Origin: Flavobacteriales bacterium
Lineage (GTDB): Bacteria > Bacteroidota > Bacteroidia > UBA10329
Direction of reading: 5' to 3'
Assembly: GCA_016124845.1 (NCBI GenBank)
Contig: WGMW01000009.1
Location: 85,624-149,623, forward strand
Length of the DNA stretch: 64,000 nt
Shown piece by piece: positions 25,930 through 36,077 of the stretch (its first letter is position 1; every line of letters begins with the position of its first letter). Below the pieces are notes generated by a model. That model was not told the DNA's origin, did no database searches, and saw only the letters and a program-made list of their open reading frames with translations. Made by a program: the position numbers and the translations under genes.

Positions 25930-27870
25930 ATGAAAATCTCAACCCCGCTTAATGGATTGTTCCTGTTGTTGCTTCTAACGATCGGAATGGTTGACCTCGT
26001 ACACGCCCAAGCCGAACCAGACCCGCTGGTATTCAACAACGGAGCCATGTTCTTCATCAATGGAGGGATCAACGACTCTGCTGTAGTTTGGGTAGATGGC
26101 ACATTCACAAACAATGACAGTACACTTGTCAACTTGGGCAAGTTGATCGTGAAGAACGACTTCATCAATAATGCGCAGTGCGGTGGCGACAACACATTCC
26201 CGCTACAGATTCCCGGAAACAACGGCATGTTTGACGTTTACGGTGACTGGGAGAACAACGGCATCTTCTATGCAGGAACGGGAAAAGTCCGATTCTTTGC
26301 CAATGACACAATCGATGGCGATTCCATTCAAGGTGTTTCCATCACACGCTTCCATGACGTGGAACTGATGGCACACAATCGAAGAGTTCAGGACAGTATC
26401 GATACAGAGATCGACCCAAGCGGAACGATCAACCTGCACAGAGGTGAGTGGGCAACCGATGTCAACATCCTTTGGGTATTTAACCCCGCTGTTGGTGCTG
26501 TACAGCGCAATGCAAACTGCGACACATGTGGTTTCGTCTCAAGTTTGGACAATGGGAATTTGGCGCGTGCGGTTGCACAGAATACCAACTATCTTTTCCC
26601 AACCGGTTCCCGTTTGAACGTTTCACCCAATCAGATCAAGCGTTACCGTCCGGTGATCATCAAACCACAGACAAACGCGGTTGATACATTTCACGTGAGA
26701 TTCGTGAACCGTAATGCGACCATCAACGGCCTTCCGGTTACGAATTTGGACACTAACCTCTGCTACGTAAACCCATGGTGGTATCACAGAATCAACAAGG
26801 ACAATGGCGGTGTGGCCGCAGCGGAAATTGATATTCGTTCCAATCCATTCGCGCCACTGATCGATGAGGATTACAACACCATGGCCAATTGGAGTACCAG
26901 TAACGCTGTTTGGGAAGACCTGATCAACACCGCATCGGGTGTAGTGAATTTCTACCCTCAAGTAGGTGTTTACAACTATTCTGATTTCGCAACCTATCCA
27001 GAAGACGCTTACATTCTTGGCTTCCGTGTTCCGCCAGCACCAGAAGTTACCGGAGATACCGCGCTTTGCGCAAACGTCCCTACGACCTACTCCGTACCTG
27101 ATAACGGATCTTCTTACGATTTCGTGGTTACAGGCGGTACGGTAATAGCTCAAGACAGCACCTCTGTAACGGTTATCTGGCACAATGACAGTCTTGGCGC
27201 TGTTTACGGTTCGGTTGATGTTTTAGAAACCATTCCGAATTCGATCAATGGAGGATGTACTTCACATCTTCAGAACTACAGTGTAGAGATCTGGCCGCTT
27301 CCTATCGCCAACTTCTCAATCAGTACTGACACGACCTTGCCAGGAGGAATTTTCGTTGACGACATTCTCGGAATGGTGGATTCGAGCATATTGACGAGCG
27401 AATGGTATTGGGATTTCGGTGATGGCGTAACAAGCAATGACTCCACTCCTTACCATACGTACGGTGAAACAGGTACGTATGATATTCAACTCATTGTGCG
27501 AAGCGGACTTGAGTGTTTGGACACCATGGTCATTTCAGTCAATGTTGTTGAAGGAATGATCATTCCTAACGTATTTACCCCTAACGGTGATGGATGGAAT
27601 GATGTGTTTGACGTAAGAACAAGCGCAGTAGGCGACTACAAACTTCAGATCTACAACCGCTGGGGCAATATTGTGTTCGAAAACACTTCTCCACTTATTT
27701 CTTGGGATGGCACCACTTCGGCTGGCGTGCAAGCTCCGGCTGGAACGTATTTCTACGTAATTACAAACCCAACGATGGTTTCCGGTAACGCCATTGAAGA
27801 CAACGGTGACAATTTCAGTACGCCTCCGGGAGGAGATGTAAACAAAGGTTGGCTTCAGTTGATAAGGTAA
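25930..27870 (+). CDS. Secreted protein with PKD domain and type B T9SS C-terminal domain
   Basis: 646 residues. Signal peptide (cleavage near VHAQA), a long repetitive beta-rich region, a PKD-type domain (about 465-545) with YWDFGDGVTSNDSTPYHTYG and GTYDIQLIV, then a gliding-motility-associated type B sorting domain: IPNVFTPNGDGWNDVF, LQIYNRWGNIVFE, SWDGTTSAGVQAPAGTYFYVI. The last domain directs export through the outer membrane by the type IX system and attachment at the surface. It stands alone, with its own promoter and a bidirectional terminator. Its binding target or activity is unknown. Confidence 0.88.
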   Translation: MKISTPLNGLFLLLLLTIGMVDLVHAQAEPDPLVFNNGAMFFINGGINDSAVVWVDGTFTNNDSTLVNLGKLIVKNDFINNAQCGGDNTFPLQIPGNNGMFDVYGDWENNGIFYAGTGKVRFFANDTIDGDSIQGVSITRFHDVELMAHNRRVQDSIDTEIDPSGTINLHRGEWATDVNILWVFNPAVGAVQRNANCDTCGFVSSLDNGNLARAVAQNTNYLFPTGSRLNVSPNQIKRYRPVIIKPQTNAVDTFHVRFVNRNATINGLPVTNLDTNLCYVNPWWYHRINKDNGGVAAAEIDIRSNPFAPLIDEDYNTMANWSTSNAVWEDLINTASGVVNFYPQVGVYNYSDFATYPEDAYILGFRVPPAPEVTGDTALCANVPTTYSVPDNGSSYDFVVTGGTVIAQDSTSVTVIWHNDSLGAVYGSVDVLETIPNSINGGCTSHLQNYSVEIWPLPIANFSISTDTTLPGGIFVDDILGMVDSSILTSEWYWDFGDGVTSNDSTPYHTYGETGTYDIQLIVRSGLECLDTMVISVNVVEGMIIPNVFTPNGDGWNDVFDVRTSAVGDYKLQIYNRWGNIVFENTSPLISWDGTTSAGVQAPAGTYFYVITNPTMVSGNAIEDNGDNFSTPPGGDVNKGWLQLIR

Positions 27871-27891
27871 CCGGACCGGTGTAAATACACT

Positions 27892-27920
27892 AAAAAGGCT
27901 TCCATTAGGAAGCCTTTTTT
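27892..27920. terminator. Bidirectional terminator
   Basis: AAAAAGGCTTCC, loop ATTA, GGAAGCCTTTTTT. Runs of A and T on both sides let it serve the secreted-protein gene on the plus strand and engB on the minus strand. Confidence 0.9.
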
Positions 27921-28539
27921 ATTGGCCGAACTTTCCTGCGAAATCAGAATTCAACTGATTGACATATTCCAAAAGCTCTTCCCGACCATCAAACTTTTCT
28001 GCTGACGTTAAGAACTGATGTGGGAGCTCATCCCAGGTTTCCAGCATCTTATCCTGATAGGCCTTTATCTTGGCTTCAACCTCTTTGGGTTTCAGTTTAT
28101 CCAACTTTGTAAAGACAATACTGAACGGAATCTGCGACATACCAAGCCATTCCATGAATTCAAGATCGATCGTCTGAGGAGAATGCCTTGAATCAACCAG
28201 CACAAAAACATTCACCAGATTCTCCCGCTGTAGAATGTAATCCGAGATCATCTTCTCAAACTTCTGCCTATGGGCTTTTGGAACCTTGGCAAACCCATAT
28301 CCGGGAAGATCCACCAAGTACCATACATCATCCACCAAAAAGTGATTGATGAGTTGTGTCTTACCAGGCGTGGAACTGGTCTTGGCCAGGTTCTTCCGCT
28401 GCATCAACATATTGATCAGCGAAGACTTGCCAACGTTGGAGCGACCAATGAATGCATATTCAGGACGATCCGGCTTCGGACATTTACGCACGTCCGAATT
28501 GCTCATCACAAAACTCACATCTTTAATTACCACCGACAT
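27919..28539 (-). CDS. engB: Ribosome biogenesis GTPase EngB (YihA/YsxC)
   Basis: 206 residues, the family length. G1 is [14 protein letters not shown], the G2 region is [14 protein letters not shown]3 is [13 protein letters not shown]4 is FTKLDKLK, and a SAEK segment takes the G5 place. The protein acts in assembly of the large ribosomal subunit. Its ATG shares one base with the TGA of the upstream hydrolase gene, so the pair is translationally coupled. Confidence 0.95.
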   Translation of the reverse strand: MSVVIKDVSFVMSNSDVRKCPKPDRPEYAFIGRSNVGKSSLINMLMQRKNLAKTSSTPGKTQLINHFLVDDVWYLVDLPGYGFAKVPKAHRQKFEKMISDYILQRENLVNVFVLVDSRHSPQTIDLEFMEWLGMSQIPFSIVFTKLDKLKPKEVEAKIKAYQDKMLETWDELPHQFLTSAEKFDGREELLEYVNQLNSDFAGKFGQ

Positions 28540-29297
28540 CAGTTGGCTTTAACGTGCTGCTTCAGCCACGGGGCAAGCAATTGATTGAACTGCTGCGGAT
28601 GCTCCATCATTGGTGCATGTCCGCACTTTTCAATCCAATACAACTCTGAATTTGGAAGGAGCTCATGAAACTCATCAGCCACCTCCGGAGGAGTAACACC
28701 GTCTTCTCTTCCCCAGATCAGACAAACCGGAGCGTTGATACTTGGAAGATCGTCCTTCATGTTATGACGGATGGCCGACTTGGCAATAGCCAGAATACGA
28801 ACCAATTTGTTCCGATCATTGATGATCTCAAAAACCTCTTGAACCAATTCTTCTGAGGCAGTAGCAGGATCATAAAAAGTAGCCTCCACCTTCTTCCTTA
28901 TATATGCCTTATCCTCTCTTCGAGGGAAAGAACCTCCGAAGGCGTTCTCGTACAGACCAGAACTTCCGGTCAGAATCAGCGCGTCCACTTTTTCGGGATG
29001 AACAACCGTGTAAACCAACGAAACGTGACCGCCCAACGAATTTCCAAGTAGCGAAACGGTATTGTAGCCTTTGAAGGTGACAAACTCATGGATGTATCCC
29101 GCCAACTCCTTCACGTTGGTTTTCAATAGTGGAAGATCATAGATCGGCATCATCGGGATTACCACTTTATAATCCTTCGAGAATTCATCCAGCACACCGT
29201 GGAAATTGCTGAGCGCACCGAAAAGGCCATGCAGAACCAGCAACACCGGCCCTTCACCACGCTCAATGTACTTATGCCCTGCTTCTTCCTTTATCAT
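28539..29297 (-). CDS. Alpha/beta-fold hydrolase
   Basis: 252 residues. The oxyanion region is [15 protein letters not shown], the nucleophile elbow is GNSLGGHVS with Ser, the acid is the Asp in [12 protein letters not shown], and the base is the His in [10 protein letters not shown], a full catalytic triad. The substrate is unknown; the sequence resembles carboxylesterase and meta-cleavage hydrolase-like members. The start at 29297 ([14 protein letters not shown]) is preferred over an in-frame start at 29396, which adds an unrelated prefix. Confidence 0.85.
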   Translation of the reverse strand: MIKEEAGHKYIERGEGPVLLVLHGLFGALSNFHGVLDEFSKDYKVVIPMMPIYDLPLLKTNVKELAGYIHEFVTFKGYNTVSLLGNSLGGHVSLVYTVVHPEKVDALILTGSSGLYENAFGGSFPRREDKAYIRKKVEATFYDPATASEELVQEVFEIINDRNKLVRILAIAKSAIRHNMKDDLPSINAPVCLIWGREDGVTPPEVADEFHELLPNSELYWIEKCGHAPMMEHPQQFNQLLAPWLKQHVKAN

Positions 29298-29487
29298 CCG
29301 TTGAAATGACGTTCGCCCAAAATTAACCAAAAATGAAGGGGCGGAAAGCCGAACAGAACAACCCCGAAATTTCACCTTTATCAACACTACCTCCACTTTT
29401 TACCACCACCAATTTTATACTAAAACGTACTTAATCTTCGTTAATCCGTAACCTTTATGTAGCTTTGAACTATAAAGTTTTCAACAG

Positions 29488-29520
29488 TTGTGGTAAACTG
29501 TGGTAAATAGTGGTAGATAA
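29488..29520 (+). promoter_or_regulatory. Direct repeats upstream of mraZ, candidate MraZ operator
   Basis: Three spaced copies of a GTGGTAAA-like motif (TTGTGGTAAAC, TGTGGTAAATA, AGTGGTAGATA) with about 10-nt periodicity lie 40-65 nt before the mraZ start. MraZ proteins in other bacteria bind closely spaced TGGGN direct repeats with 10-bp period just upstream of mraZ, so this is a plausible autoregulatory site. Confidence 0.5.
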
Positions 29521-29552
29521 TCCATTACTTTACCTGATAAATCCCTGAGGAA

Positions 29553-30026
29553 TTGACCAACATCATCGGGACATACGAGTGTAAGGTGGACGCCAAAGGC
29601 CGACTCATGCTTCCTACAGCATTGAAGAAGCAGTTGATGTCTGACCTCGAGCGTGGCTTCGTTATGAAGCGCGGCATGTTCGAGAAATGCCTTGAACTCT
29701 ACCCGATGAGCGAGTGGGACGACAAGATGAACTTGGTGAACAGACTCAACAAGTTCGTTCGCAAGAATGTCGAGTTCATTCGATTGTTCACTGCCGGGGT
29801 TAAGATCGTTGAGCTTGATGTGACCGGTCGATTGCTGATCCCCAAAGACCTTGTGGGATTCGGAGCAATTGACAAGGACATCGTTCTCGCAAGTGCCGGT
29901 ACCTATGTGGAAATATGGGACAAGGACGCTTACGAGGCCAAGCTGAGCAATCCTGAAACAGACATTGCCACACTGGCTGAAGAAGTCATGGGCAGCCTTA
30001 AAGACGGGGCTGATGACCTACCATGA
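29553..30026 (+). CDS. mraZ: Transcriptional regulator MraZ
   Basis: 157 residues, DNA-binding protein at the head of the division and cell-wall (dcw) cluster. It has two AbrB-like repeats, seen as GTYECKVDAKGRLMLPTAL near the N-terminus and VELDVTGRLLIPKDLVGFG in the second half. The start is TTG at 29553, preceded by TGAGG 2 nt upstream as a weak ribosome-binding site; the N-terminus fits the family. Its 3' end overlaps rsmH by 14 nt. MraZ usually binds repeats upstream of itself: three TGTGGTAAA/AGTGGTAGA-like direct repeats lie at about 29488-29515. Confidence 0.95.
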   Translation: MTNIIGTYECKVDAKGRLMLPTALKKQLMSDLERGFVMKRGMFEKCLELYPMSEWDDKMNLVNRLNKFVRKNVEFIRLFTAGVKIVELDVTGRLLIPKDLVGFGAIDKDIVLASAGTYVEIWDKDAYEAKLSNPETDIATLAEEVMGSLKDGADDLP

Positions 30027-30912
30027 CCCCGTCCTGTTACAGGAATGCGTTGACGGCTTAATGATCGACCCTGATGGGGTTTACGTGGATCTGACCTTCG
30101 GAGGAGGCGGCCATTCACGGGAGATCTTAAAGCATTTGAAAGGTGGACATCTGTTCGCCTTCGATCAAGATAAAGACGCACAAATGAACTTGGTTCAGGA
30201 CAGTCGATTCACATTCATCCCGCACAACTTCAGATACGTACGCAACTTTCTGAAGTACTACGGAGCGTTGCCTGTGAACGGTATTTTGGCCGACCTCGGT
30301 ATTTCATCACACCAAATTGATGAGGCAAGCCGAGGATTCAGCACGCGTGCTGATGGCCCATTGGACATGCGCATGTCCGCTGGAATTGAGCTTACCGCAC
30401 ACAAGGTCATTAACGAGTATTTGGTCGAAGACCTTGCGCGGATCTTCCGAGAAAACTCCGACCTACAGGAGGCTTGGAAACTCTCGAATGCGATTGTGAA
30501 TGCGCGCGGCAACGGCTCCATCGACAGCATCGAAGCATTCAAAGCAATTGCCACACCATTGGCGCAAAGAGGAAAGGAGAACAGTTTCCTGTCTCGCGTT
30601 TTTCAGGCCATCCGCATTGAGGTGAACGATGAAATGAACGCCTTGAAAGAGATGTTGACTCAAATGCCGAACCTGTTGGCCGAAGGCGGAAGATTGGTGG
30701 TCATTTCTTACCACTCACTGGAAGACCGCATGGTGAAGAATCTGGTCCGTAGCGGCAACATTGAAGGAAAGATCGAGAAGGATTTCTACGGAAAACCGAT
30801 CGTGCCGTTCGAGGCTGTGAATCGCAAACCAATCATCCCAACGGATGAGGAAATAGAAAGGAACCCGCGCGCACGAAGCGCCAAGCTCCGCATTGCAGAA
30901 AAAGTGAAATGA
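30013..30912 (+). CDS. rsmH: 16S rRNA (cytosine-1402 N4) methyltransferase
   Basis: 299 residues. SAM-dependent methylation of C1402 in the ribosomal P site. Visible features: MTYHDPVLLQECVDGL, the SAM loop DLTFGGGGHSREIL, ADLGISSHQIDEASRGFS with DGPLDMRM, and VISYHSLEDRMVKN. The ATG at 30013 lies inside mraZ (14-nt overlap) and gives the standard family start. It overlaps the ftsL-like gene by ATGA. Confidence 0.96.
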   Translation: MTYHDPVLLQECVDGLMIDPDGVYVDLTFGGGGHSREILKHLKGGHLFAFDQDKDAQMNLVQDSRFTFIPHNFRYVRNFLKYYGALPVNGILADLGISSHQIDEASRGFSTRADGPLDMRMSAGIELTAHKVINEYLVEDLARIFRENSDLQEAWKLSNAIVNARGNGSIDSIEAFKAIATPLAQRGKENSFLSRVFQAIRIEVNDEMNALKEMLTQMPNLLAEGGRLVVISYHSLEDRMVKNLVRSGNIEGKIEKDFYGKPIVPFEAVNRKPIIPTDEEIERNPRARSAKLRIAEKVK

Positions 30913-31274
30913 GCACCGAAGCGAAAAATACCAACGGAGATTCCATCGCGAAGCGCGTGCTTGGTGTGCTGGACGGAAGTTTCCTGACACGCGACAACGT
31001 GCTCAACAACATCCCGTACCTGCTCTTCCTGTTCGGCATCGGCATCTTCTACATCGGCAACAGCCACTACGGAGAGGGCACCATCATCGGCATGGAAAAA
31101 CTGAACCGCGAGTTGAAAGACCTGAAGTCGGAATTCATCTCCACGCGCTCGGAACTGATGTTCGTGAGCAAGCAGAGTGAGGTGGCAAAAGCAGTTGCCC
31201 CAATGGGCATTTACGAGAGCGTGGTTCCACCAAAGAAAATCGTCATCAAACCAGAAGAGAAGCCAGAGAATTGA
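30909..31274 (+). CDS. ftsL: FtsL-like divisome protein
   Basis: 121 residues: short cytoplasmic part, one membrane segment (about 38-56, NIPYLLFLFGIGIFYIGN), then a periplasmic coiled coil (MEKLNRELKDLKSEFISTRSELM). This is the layout and position of the Bacteroidetes FtsL-type protein between rsmH and the division transpeptidase. It starts in an ATGA overlap with rsmH and ends in a 4-nt TTGA overlap with the next gene. Confidence 0.88.
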   Translation: MSTEAKNTNGDSIAKRVLGVLDGSFLTRDNVLNNIPYLLFLFGIGIFYIGNSHYGEGTIIGMEKLNRELKDLKSEFISTRSELMFVSKQSEVAKAVAPMGIYESVVPPKKIVIKPEEKPEN

Positions 31275-33370
31275 GTCTTGAAAAACAAATAAAGACCCGA
31301 GTCTATCTGTCGTACGGACTGATGTGCGTGTTTGCGCTGGCCATTGTTGGTCGCGTGGCGCAATTGCAGTTCATTGAAGGTGAAAAGTGGCGCGAAAAAG
31401 CGGAATCGCAGACCACCGCCTTCCGAGAGATCGAAGCTGCGCGTGGCAACATCTTCGCGGCAGACGGAAGCCTTTTGGCCACTTCCGAACCGATCTATGA
31501 AATCCGTTGGGATGCGGCCATTCCAGCACTTTCTGATGAGTATTTCAACGAACACATCGACAAACTCTCGCAACAGCTTGCTGGTCTTTTCAAGGATAAA
31601 TCTGCCCAAACCTATAAGCGCGAACTGACACAGGCGCGCCTCAACAAGAGCCAGTATTTCCTTATTAAAAGGAGAGTTGGCCACAAGGAACTGAAGGCGC
31701 TTCGCGAGTTTGAGATCTTCAATCGTGGCAAGTACAAAGGCGGGCTGATCTATCATCAATACAACAAGCGCGCGAAGCCGTTCAAGCATCTTGCAGCGCG
31801 AACCATCGGTTACGACCGCCCCGACTTTAGCGTTGGGCTGGAAGGTGCGTACTCGAAAGAGCTCTCTGGAGTTGGCGGCAAACGACTGATGCAGAAGATC
31901 GCTGGCGGAAACTGGAAACCGCTGAACGATGAGAACGAGGTGGAACCTGAGGATGGCTCCGACCTTATCACTTCCATCGACATCAACATTCAGGACGTAG
32001 CCGAACATGCGCTTTACACACAACTTCAGAAGCATGGCGCGCACCACGGCTGTGCTGTTCTGATGGAAGTGGAAACAGGTGCCATCAAGGCCATCGCCAA
32101 TCTTACCGAACAGGAAGATGGCAGCTACGCAGAGGTCTTCAACTACGCCATTGGTGCGGCCACCGAGCCTGGTTCAACCTTCAAACTGGCAAGTATGATC
32201 TGCCTGTTGGAAGATGGCTATGTGGACATCACCGACTCGGTTGACATCGAAGGCGGCATCAAGCGCTATTACAGCGAGACCATGAAGGACTCGAAAACGG
32301 GCGTTTATGATAAGATAACAGTCGCCAAAGCATTCGAAATCTCCTCCAACGTTGGAATCTCAAAACTGGTAACGCAACACTACCAGAAAGACCCGAAGAA
32401 AATGGTGGACCGTTTGCGAAAAATGCACCTCGACCAACCGCTTGGATTGGAGATCAAAGGGGAAGGACAACCTTCCATTCCATCGCCAGATGATAAAACG
32501 TGGTCGGGCATCTCGTTGCCTTGGATGAGCATCGGGTACGAAGTATTGGAAACACCTCTTCAGATACTGACGCTTTACAACGCAATAGCGAACAATGGCC
32601 GCATGGTGAAGCCGCGTTTTGTCAACAGCATCGCGAAGCATGGAAGCATTGAAAAGGAGTTCCCAACGGTCGTGTTGGAAGAAAAGATCTGTTCCCAAGA
32701 AACGGTTGACAACCTCAAACTCCTGATGGAAGGCGTGGTGGAACACGGAACAGCTCGCAACCTGAAGCACGCCAACTACAAGATCGCAGGTAAAACGGGA
32801 ACCGCGCAGATCTCGAAAGGTGGAAGTTACCACCAGAACCGAAGCTATCAGGCATCTTTCGTAGGCTATTTCCCTGCGGAGAAGCCACGCTATTCGTGCA
32901 TTGTGGTAGTGGATTCGCCAACCAGTTCGGTTTACTACGGAAACCTGGTTGCAGGCCCCGTTTTCAAAGAGATCAGCGACAAGGTCTATTCCACGCAAGT
33001 GAAGATGTTGGAGGAAGTTGCCTCCGACCCTGAAATGGCAGATGGCCGCATTCCATTTGCCAAAGTCACCGAGAAAAAAGACCTGATGACCGCACTTGGT
33101 TCACTTGAGATCAAGGCCGAAGTGAAAGACCCAGACGCGAAATGGGCCGTGGCAAGTGCCGACAGCAATGAAGTAGAAATCACGGAGCGCGAAGTGATAG
33201 AAAACCTTGTTCCACGAGTGGTAGGAATGGGCGCCATGGATGCGCTCTATCTACTCGAAAACGCTGGTTTGAAAGTGACAATGGAAGGTTCGGGAGTTGT
33301 CCGTCAACAGTCGATCATTCCAGGAACACGCATCACCGAAGGACGCGAAATAACCATCCGCCTATCATGA
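31271..33370 (+). CDS. ftsI: Division-specific penicillin-binding protein (FtsI/PBP3) with PASTA domain
   Basis: 699 residues. One N-terminal membrane segment, a PBP dimerisation region, then a transpeptidase with S302-T-F-K in EPGSTFKLASM, the SxN motif S358-S-N in EISSNVGISK, and K508-T-G in AGKTGTAQISKGG. A C-terminal PASTA domain (VPRVVGMGAMDALYLLENAG to the end) may sense peptidoglycan. It crosslinks septal peptidoglycan. The start codon is TTG in a 4-nt overlap with the ftsL-like stop, and it overlaps murE by ATGA. Confidence 0.95.
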   Translation: MSLEKQIKTRVYLSYGLMCVFALAIVGRVAQLQFIEGEKWREKAESQTTAFREIEAARGNIFAADGSLLATSEPIYEIRWDAAIPALSDEYFNEHIDKLSQQLAGLFKDKSAQTYKRELTQARLNKSQYFLIKRRVGHKELKALREFEIFNRGKYKGGLIYHQYNKRAKPFKHLAARTIGYDRPDFSVGLEGAYSKELSGVGGKRLMQKIAGGNWKPLNDENEVEPEDGSDLITSIDINIQDVAEHALYTQLQKHGAHHGCAVLMEVETGAIKAIANLTEQEDGSYAEVFNYAIGAATEPGSTFKLASMICLLEDGYVDITDSVDIEGGIKRYYSETMKDSKTGVYDKITVAKAFEISSNVGISKLVTQHYQKDPKKMVDRLRKMHLDQPLGLEIKGEGQPSIPSPDDKTWSGISLPWMSIGYEVLETPLQILTLYNAIANNGRMVKPRFVNSIAKHGSIEKEFPTVVLEEKICSQETVDNLKLLMEGVVEHGTARNLKHANYKIAGKTGTAQISKGGSYHQNRSYQASFVGYFPAEKPRYSCIVVVDSPTSSVYYGNLVAGPVFKEISDKVYSTQVKMLEEVASDPEMADGRIPFAKVTEKKDLMTALGSLEIKAEVKDPDAKWAVASADSNEVEITEREVIENLVPRVVGMGAMDALYLLENAGLKVTMEGSGVVRQQSIIPGTRITEGREITIRLS

Positions 33371-34827
33371 AATTGCTGAAGGACATATTGTATCGGGCAG
33401 GCATTGAAGAGGTGGTGGGTTCAACCAACGTGGCCATTGAAAACGTGTGTATCGATTCGCGCGAAGCGAAGAAATTCTCGCTTTTCATCGCTGTGAGAGG
33501 CACGCTGACTGACGGCCATGCTTACATCGAAAAGGCGATTGAGCAAGGCGCATTGGCCATCGTTTGCGAGGAGCTTCCGAAGGAACTGAAAAAGGAAGTG
33601 AACTACGTGCAAGTGAAGAACAGCCGCTATGCTGCAGGCGTCATCGCTTCGAACTTCTTCGACAATCCTTCGCAAGATTTGAAACTGGTTGGCGTAACTG
33701 GAACCAACGGTAAAACAACCACCGCCACGCTTCTCTACGAACTGTTCAGGGCGTTGGGCTACAAGGTCGGATTGATTTCAACGGTCAGAAACCTGATCAA
33801 CGATACCGTTGTTGCAGCCACGCACACCACTCCAGACCCGATCAACCTGAACAGACTTTTGGCTGAAATGGTGGATTCTGGTTGCGAATTCTGCTTCATG
33901 GAAGTGAGTTCGCATGCGTTGGATCAGCACCGTGTGGCTGGAATCGAATTCGCGGGAGCCATTTTCACCAACATCACTCACGACCATCTCGATTACCACC
34001 AGACGTTCAGCAATTACATCAAGGCGAAGAAGATGCTGTTCGATGGACTTTCATCCAAGGCATTTGCACTGGTCAATGTGGATGACAAGAATGGTGAGGT
34101 GATGGTGCAGAACACCAAGGCCAAGATCGTTACCTATGGTCTGAAATCGATGGCTGATCGCAAGGCCAAAATCCTTGAGAACAACCTTACTGGACTGATC
34201 CTGAACATTGACGGACAGGAAGTGATCACGCGATTGATCGGTTCGTTCAATGCCTACAATATTCTGAGCGTTTACGGAGCAGCGCTCGAACTGAAAGAAG
34301 AGAAACTGCAAATCCTGACCACACTCAGCAACTTGCATTCGCCAGACGGTCGCTTCCAATTCATCAAAACGGAGAACAACATTCTTGGGATTGTGGATTA
34401 CGCCCACACGCCCGATGCGCTGGATAACGTGCTTTCGACCATTCACGAACTGCGCACCGGAAATGAAAAACTGGTCACGCTTGTGGGTTGTGGTGGCGAC
34501 CGCGACAAGACCAAGCGACCAGAAATGGCCCGCATTGCAGCTGAAGGCAGCGACAAGGTCATTCTCACTTCTGACAATCCGCGAAGCGAAGACCCGCTGG
34601 CCATCATCGAAGACATGAAAGCTGGCCTTGACCCAGTTCTGAAAAAGAAAGCTGTGACCATCATCGACCGCGCGGAAGCTATCCGCACGGCCTGCATGTT
34701 GGTTCAGCCAGGCGACATCATTCTTGTGGCTGGAAAAGGCCACGAGAAATACCAGGAGATCAAAGGTATTCGCACGCCATTTGACGACATGGAAGTACTC
34801 ACCACCAACCTCAAACAGATCCACTGA
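33367..34827 (+). CDS. murE: UDP-MurNAc-L-Ala-D-Glu:meso-diaminopimelate ligase
   Basis: 486 residues. Three-domain Mur ligase with ATP loop [18 protein letters not shown], a carbamate-lysine region after THTTPDP, and the diaminopimelate-specific DNPR motif ([14 protein letters not shown]), so the wall is of the meso-DAP type. It overlaps ftsI by 4 nt and mraY by 1 nt (TGATG). Confidence 0.96.
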   Translation: MKLLKDILYRAGIEEVVGSTNVAIENVCIDSREAKKFSLFIAVRGTLTDGHAYIEKAIEQGALAIVCEELPKELKKEVNYVQVKNSRYAAGVIASNFFDNPSQDLKLVGVTGTNGKTTTATLLYELFRALGYKVGLISTVRNLINDTVVAATHTTPDPINLNRLLAEMVDSGCEFCFMEVSSHALDQHRVAGIEFAGAIFTNITHDHLDYHQTFSNYIKAKKMLFDGLSSKAFALVNVDDKNGEVMVQNTKAKIVTYGLKSMADRKAKILENNLTGLILNIDGQEVITRLIGSFNAYNILSVYGAALELKEEKLQILTTLSNLHSPDGRFQFIKTENNILGIVDYAHTPDALDNVLSTIHELRTGNEKLVTLVGCGGDRDKTKRPEMARIAAEGSDKVILTSDNPRSEDPLAIIEDMKAGLDPVLKKKAVTIIDRAEAIRTACMLVQPGDIILVAGKGHEKYQEIKGIRTPFDDMEVLTTNLKQIH

Positions 34828-36077
34828 TGCTATACTATCTGTTCGACTTCCTTGAATCGCATTACCATCTGCCAGGAGCTGGCGTGTTCCAGTACATCTC
34901 ATTCCGAGCGGCTGCGAGCATCATCACTTCGCTTATCATTTCGATGTTGATCGGCAAGAAGGTGATTGAGTTCCTACAACTGAAGCAAGTGGGTGAGATC
35001 GTTCGCGACCTCGACCTCGCAGGCCAAGTTGCCAAGCAGGGAACACCTACAATGGGCGGAATCATCATCCTCTCCTCCATCGTCATTCCAACGCTACTAT
35101 TCGCGCAGCTTCATAATGTGTACGTGATTCTGATGCTGGTCTCCACCGTTTGGTTGGGACTGATCGGCTTCGCGGATGACTACATCAAGGTCTTCAAACG
35201 AGATAAGGAAGGTTTGGCCGGAAGGTTCAAGATCATGGGCCAGATCGGCATCGGGATCATCGTTGGATGCACGCTTTATTTCAACGAAGATGTAGCCATA
35301 AAAGACCGACTGGTACATGGCGGAGAAACCGTTGAAACGGTTGTGGATGGAAAAACCGTTGAACTCCAGCGAACTCCAGTTTATGGCGAACCTGAACACT
35401 CACTGGTCACTACGATTCCGTTCGTAAAAGACAACGAATTCGATTACAGTTCGCTCCTATTCTTCTTGGGCGATAAAGCGAAAGACTGGGGTTGGTTGAT
35501 CTTCATTCCGATTGTCATCTTCATCGTGACGGCTGTTTCCAACGGAGCCAATCTTACCGATGGTCTGGATGGTCTGGCCACTGGAACTTCAGCGATTGCG
35601 GGAGTCACACTTGGAGCATTGGCCTACGTTTCGGGTAACATCATTTTTGCCGATTACCTAAATATCATGTACATCCCAGGTTCGGGCGAATTGGTGGTGT
35701 ACATCGCAGCCTTTGTTGGTGCATGTGTCGGTTTTCTATGGTACAACCAGTACCCAGCTCAGGTTTTCATGGGCGATACAGGAAGCTTGGCATTGGGCGG
35801 CATCATAGCGGTTTTCGCGTTGGCAATACGTAAGGAACTGCTCATCCCGATTCTGTGCGGAATCTTCCTGATGGAGAACCTTTCGGTGGTGATGCAGGTG
35901 AGCTACTTCAAGTACACCAAGAAGAAATATGGCGAAGGCCGCAGAATCTTCCTCATGTCTCCGCTGCACCATCACTACCAGAAAAAGGGCTGGCACGAAG
36001 CGAAGATCGTAGGCCGCTTTTGGATCGTAGGCATCATGCTCGCAGTACTCACCATTGTAACCCTGAAACTCAGATAA
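34827..36077 (+). CDS. mraY: Phospho-MurNAc-pentapeptide transferase
   Basis: 416 residues, about ten membrane segments. Makes lipid I from UDP-MurNAc-pentapeptide and undecaprenyl phosphate. Diagnostic segments are [48 protein letters not shown], and [12 protein letters not shown], plus [15 protein letters not shown] loop of about 60 residues after the fifth segment ([15 protein letters not shown]) is longer than in enterobacterial MraY but usual in Bacteroidetes. It shares one base with murE and one with murD. Confidence 0.96.
   Translation: MLYYLFDFLESHYHLPGAGVFQYISFRAAASIITSLIISMLIGKKVIEFLQLKQVGEIVRDLDLAGQVAKQGTPTMGGIIILSSIVIPTLLFAQLHNVYVILMLVSTVWLGLIGFADDYIKVFKRDKEGLAGRFKIMGQIGIGIIVGCTLYFNEDVAIKDRLVHGGETVETVVDGKTVELQRTPVYGEPEHSLVTTIPFVKDNEFDYSSLLFFLGDKAKDWGWLIFIPIVIFIVTAVSNGANLTDGLDGLATGTSAIAGVTLGALAYVSGNIIFADYLNIMYIPGSGELVVYIAAFVGACVGFLWYNQYPAQVFMGDTGSLALGGIIAVFALAIRKELLIPILCGIFLMENLSVVMQVSYFKYTKKKYGEGRRIFLMSPLHHHYQKKGWHEAKIVGRFWIVGIMLAVLTIVTLKLR

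Noticed and set aside
35855..36076. Long N-terminal extension of murD
   Set aside because: The region is the 3' part of mraY in its proper frame; the ATG at 36077 gives a standard MurD.
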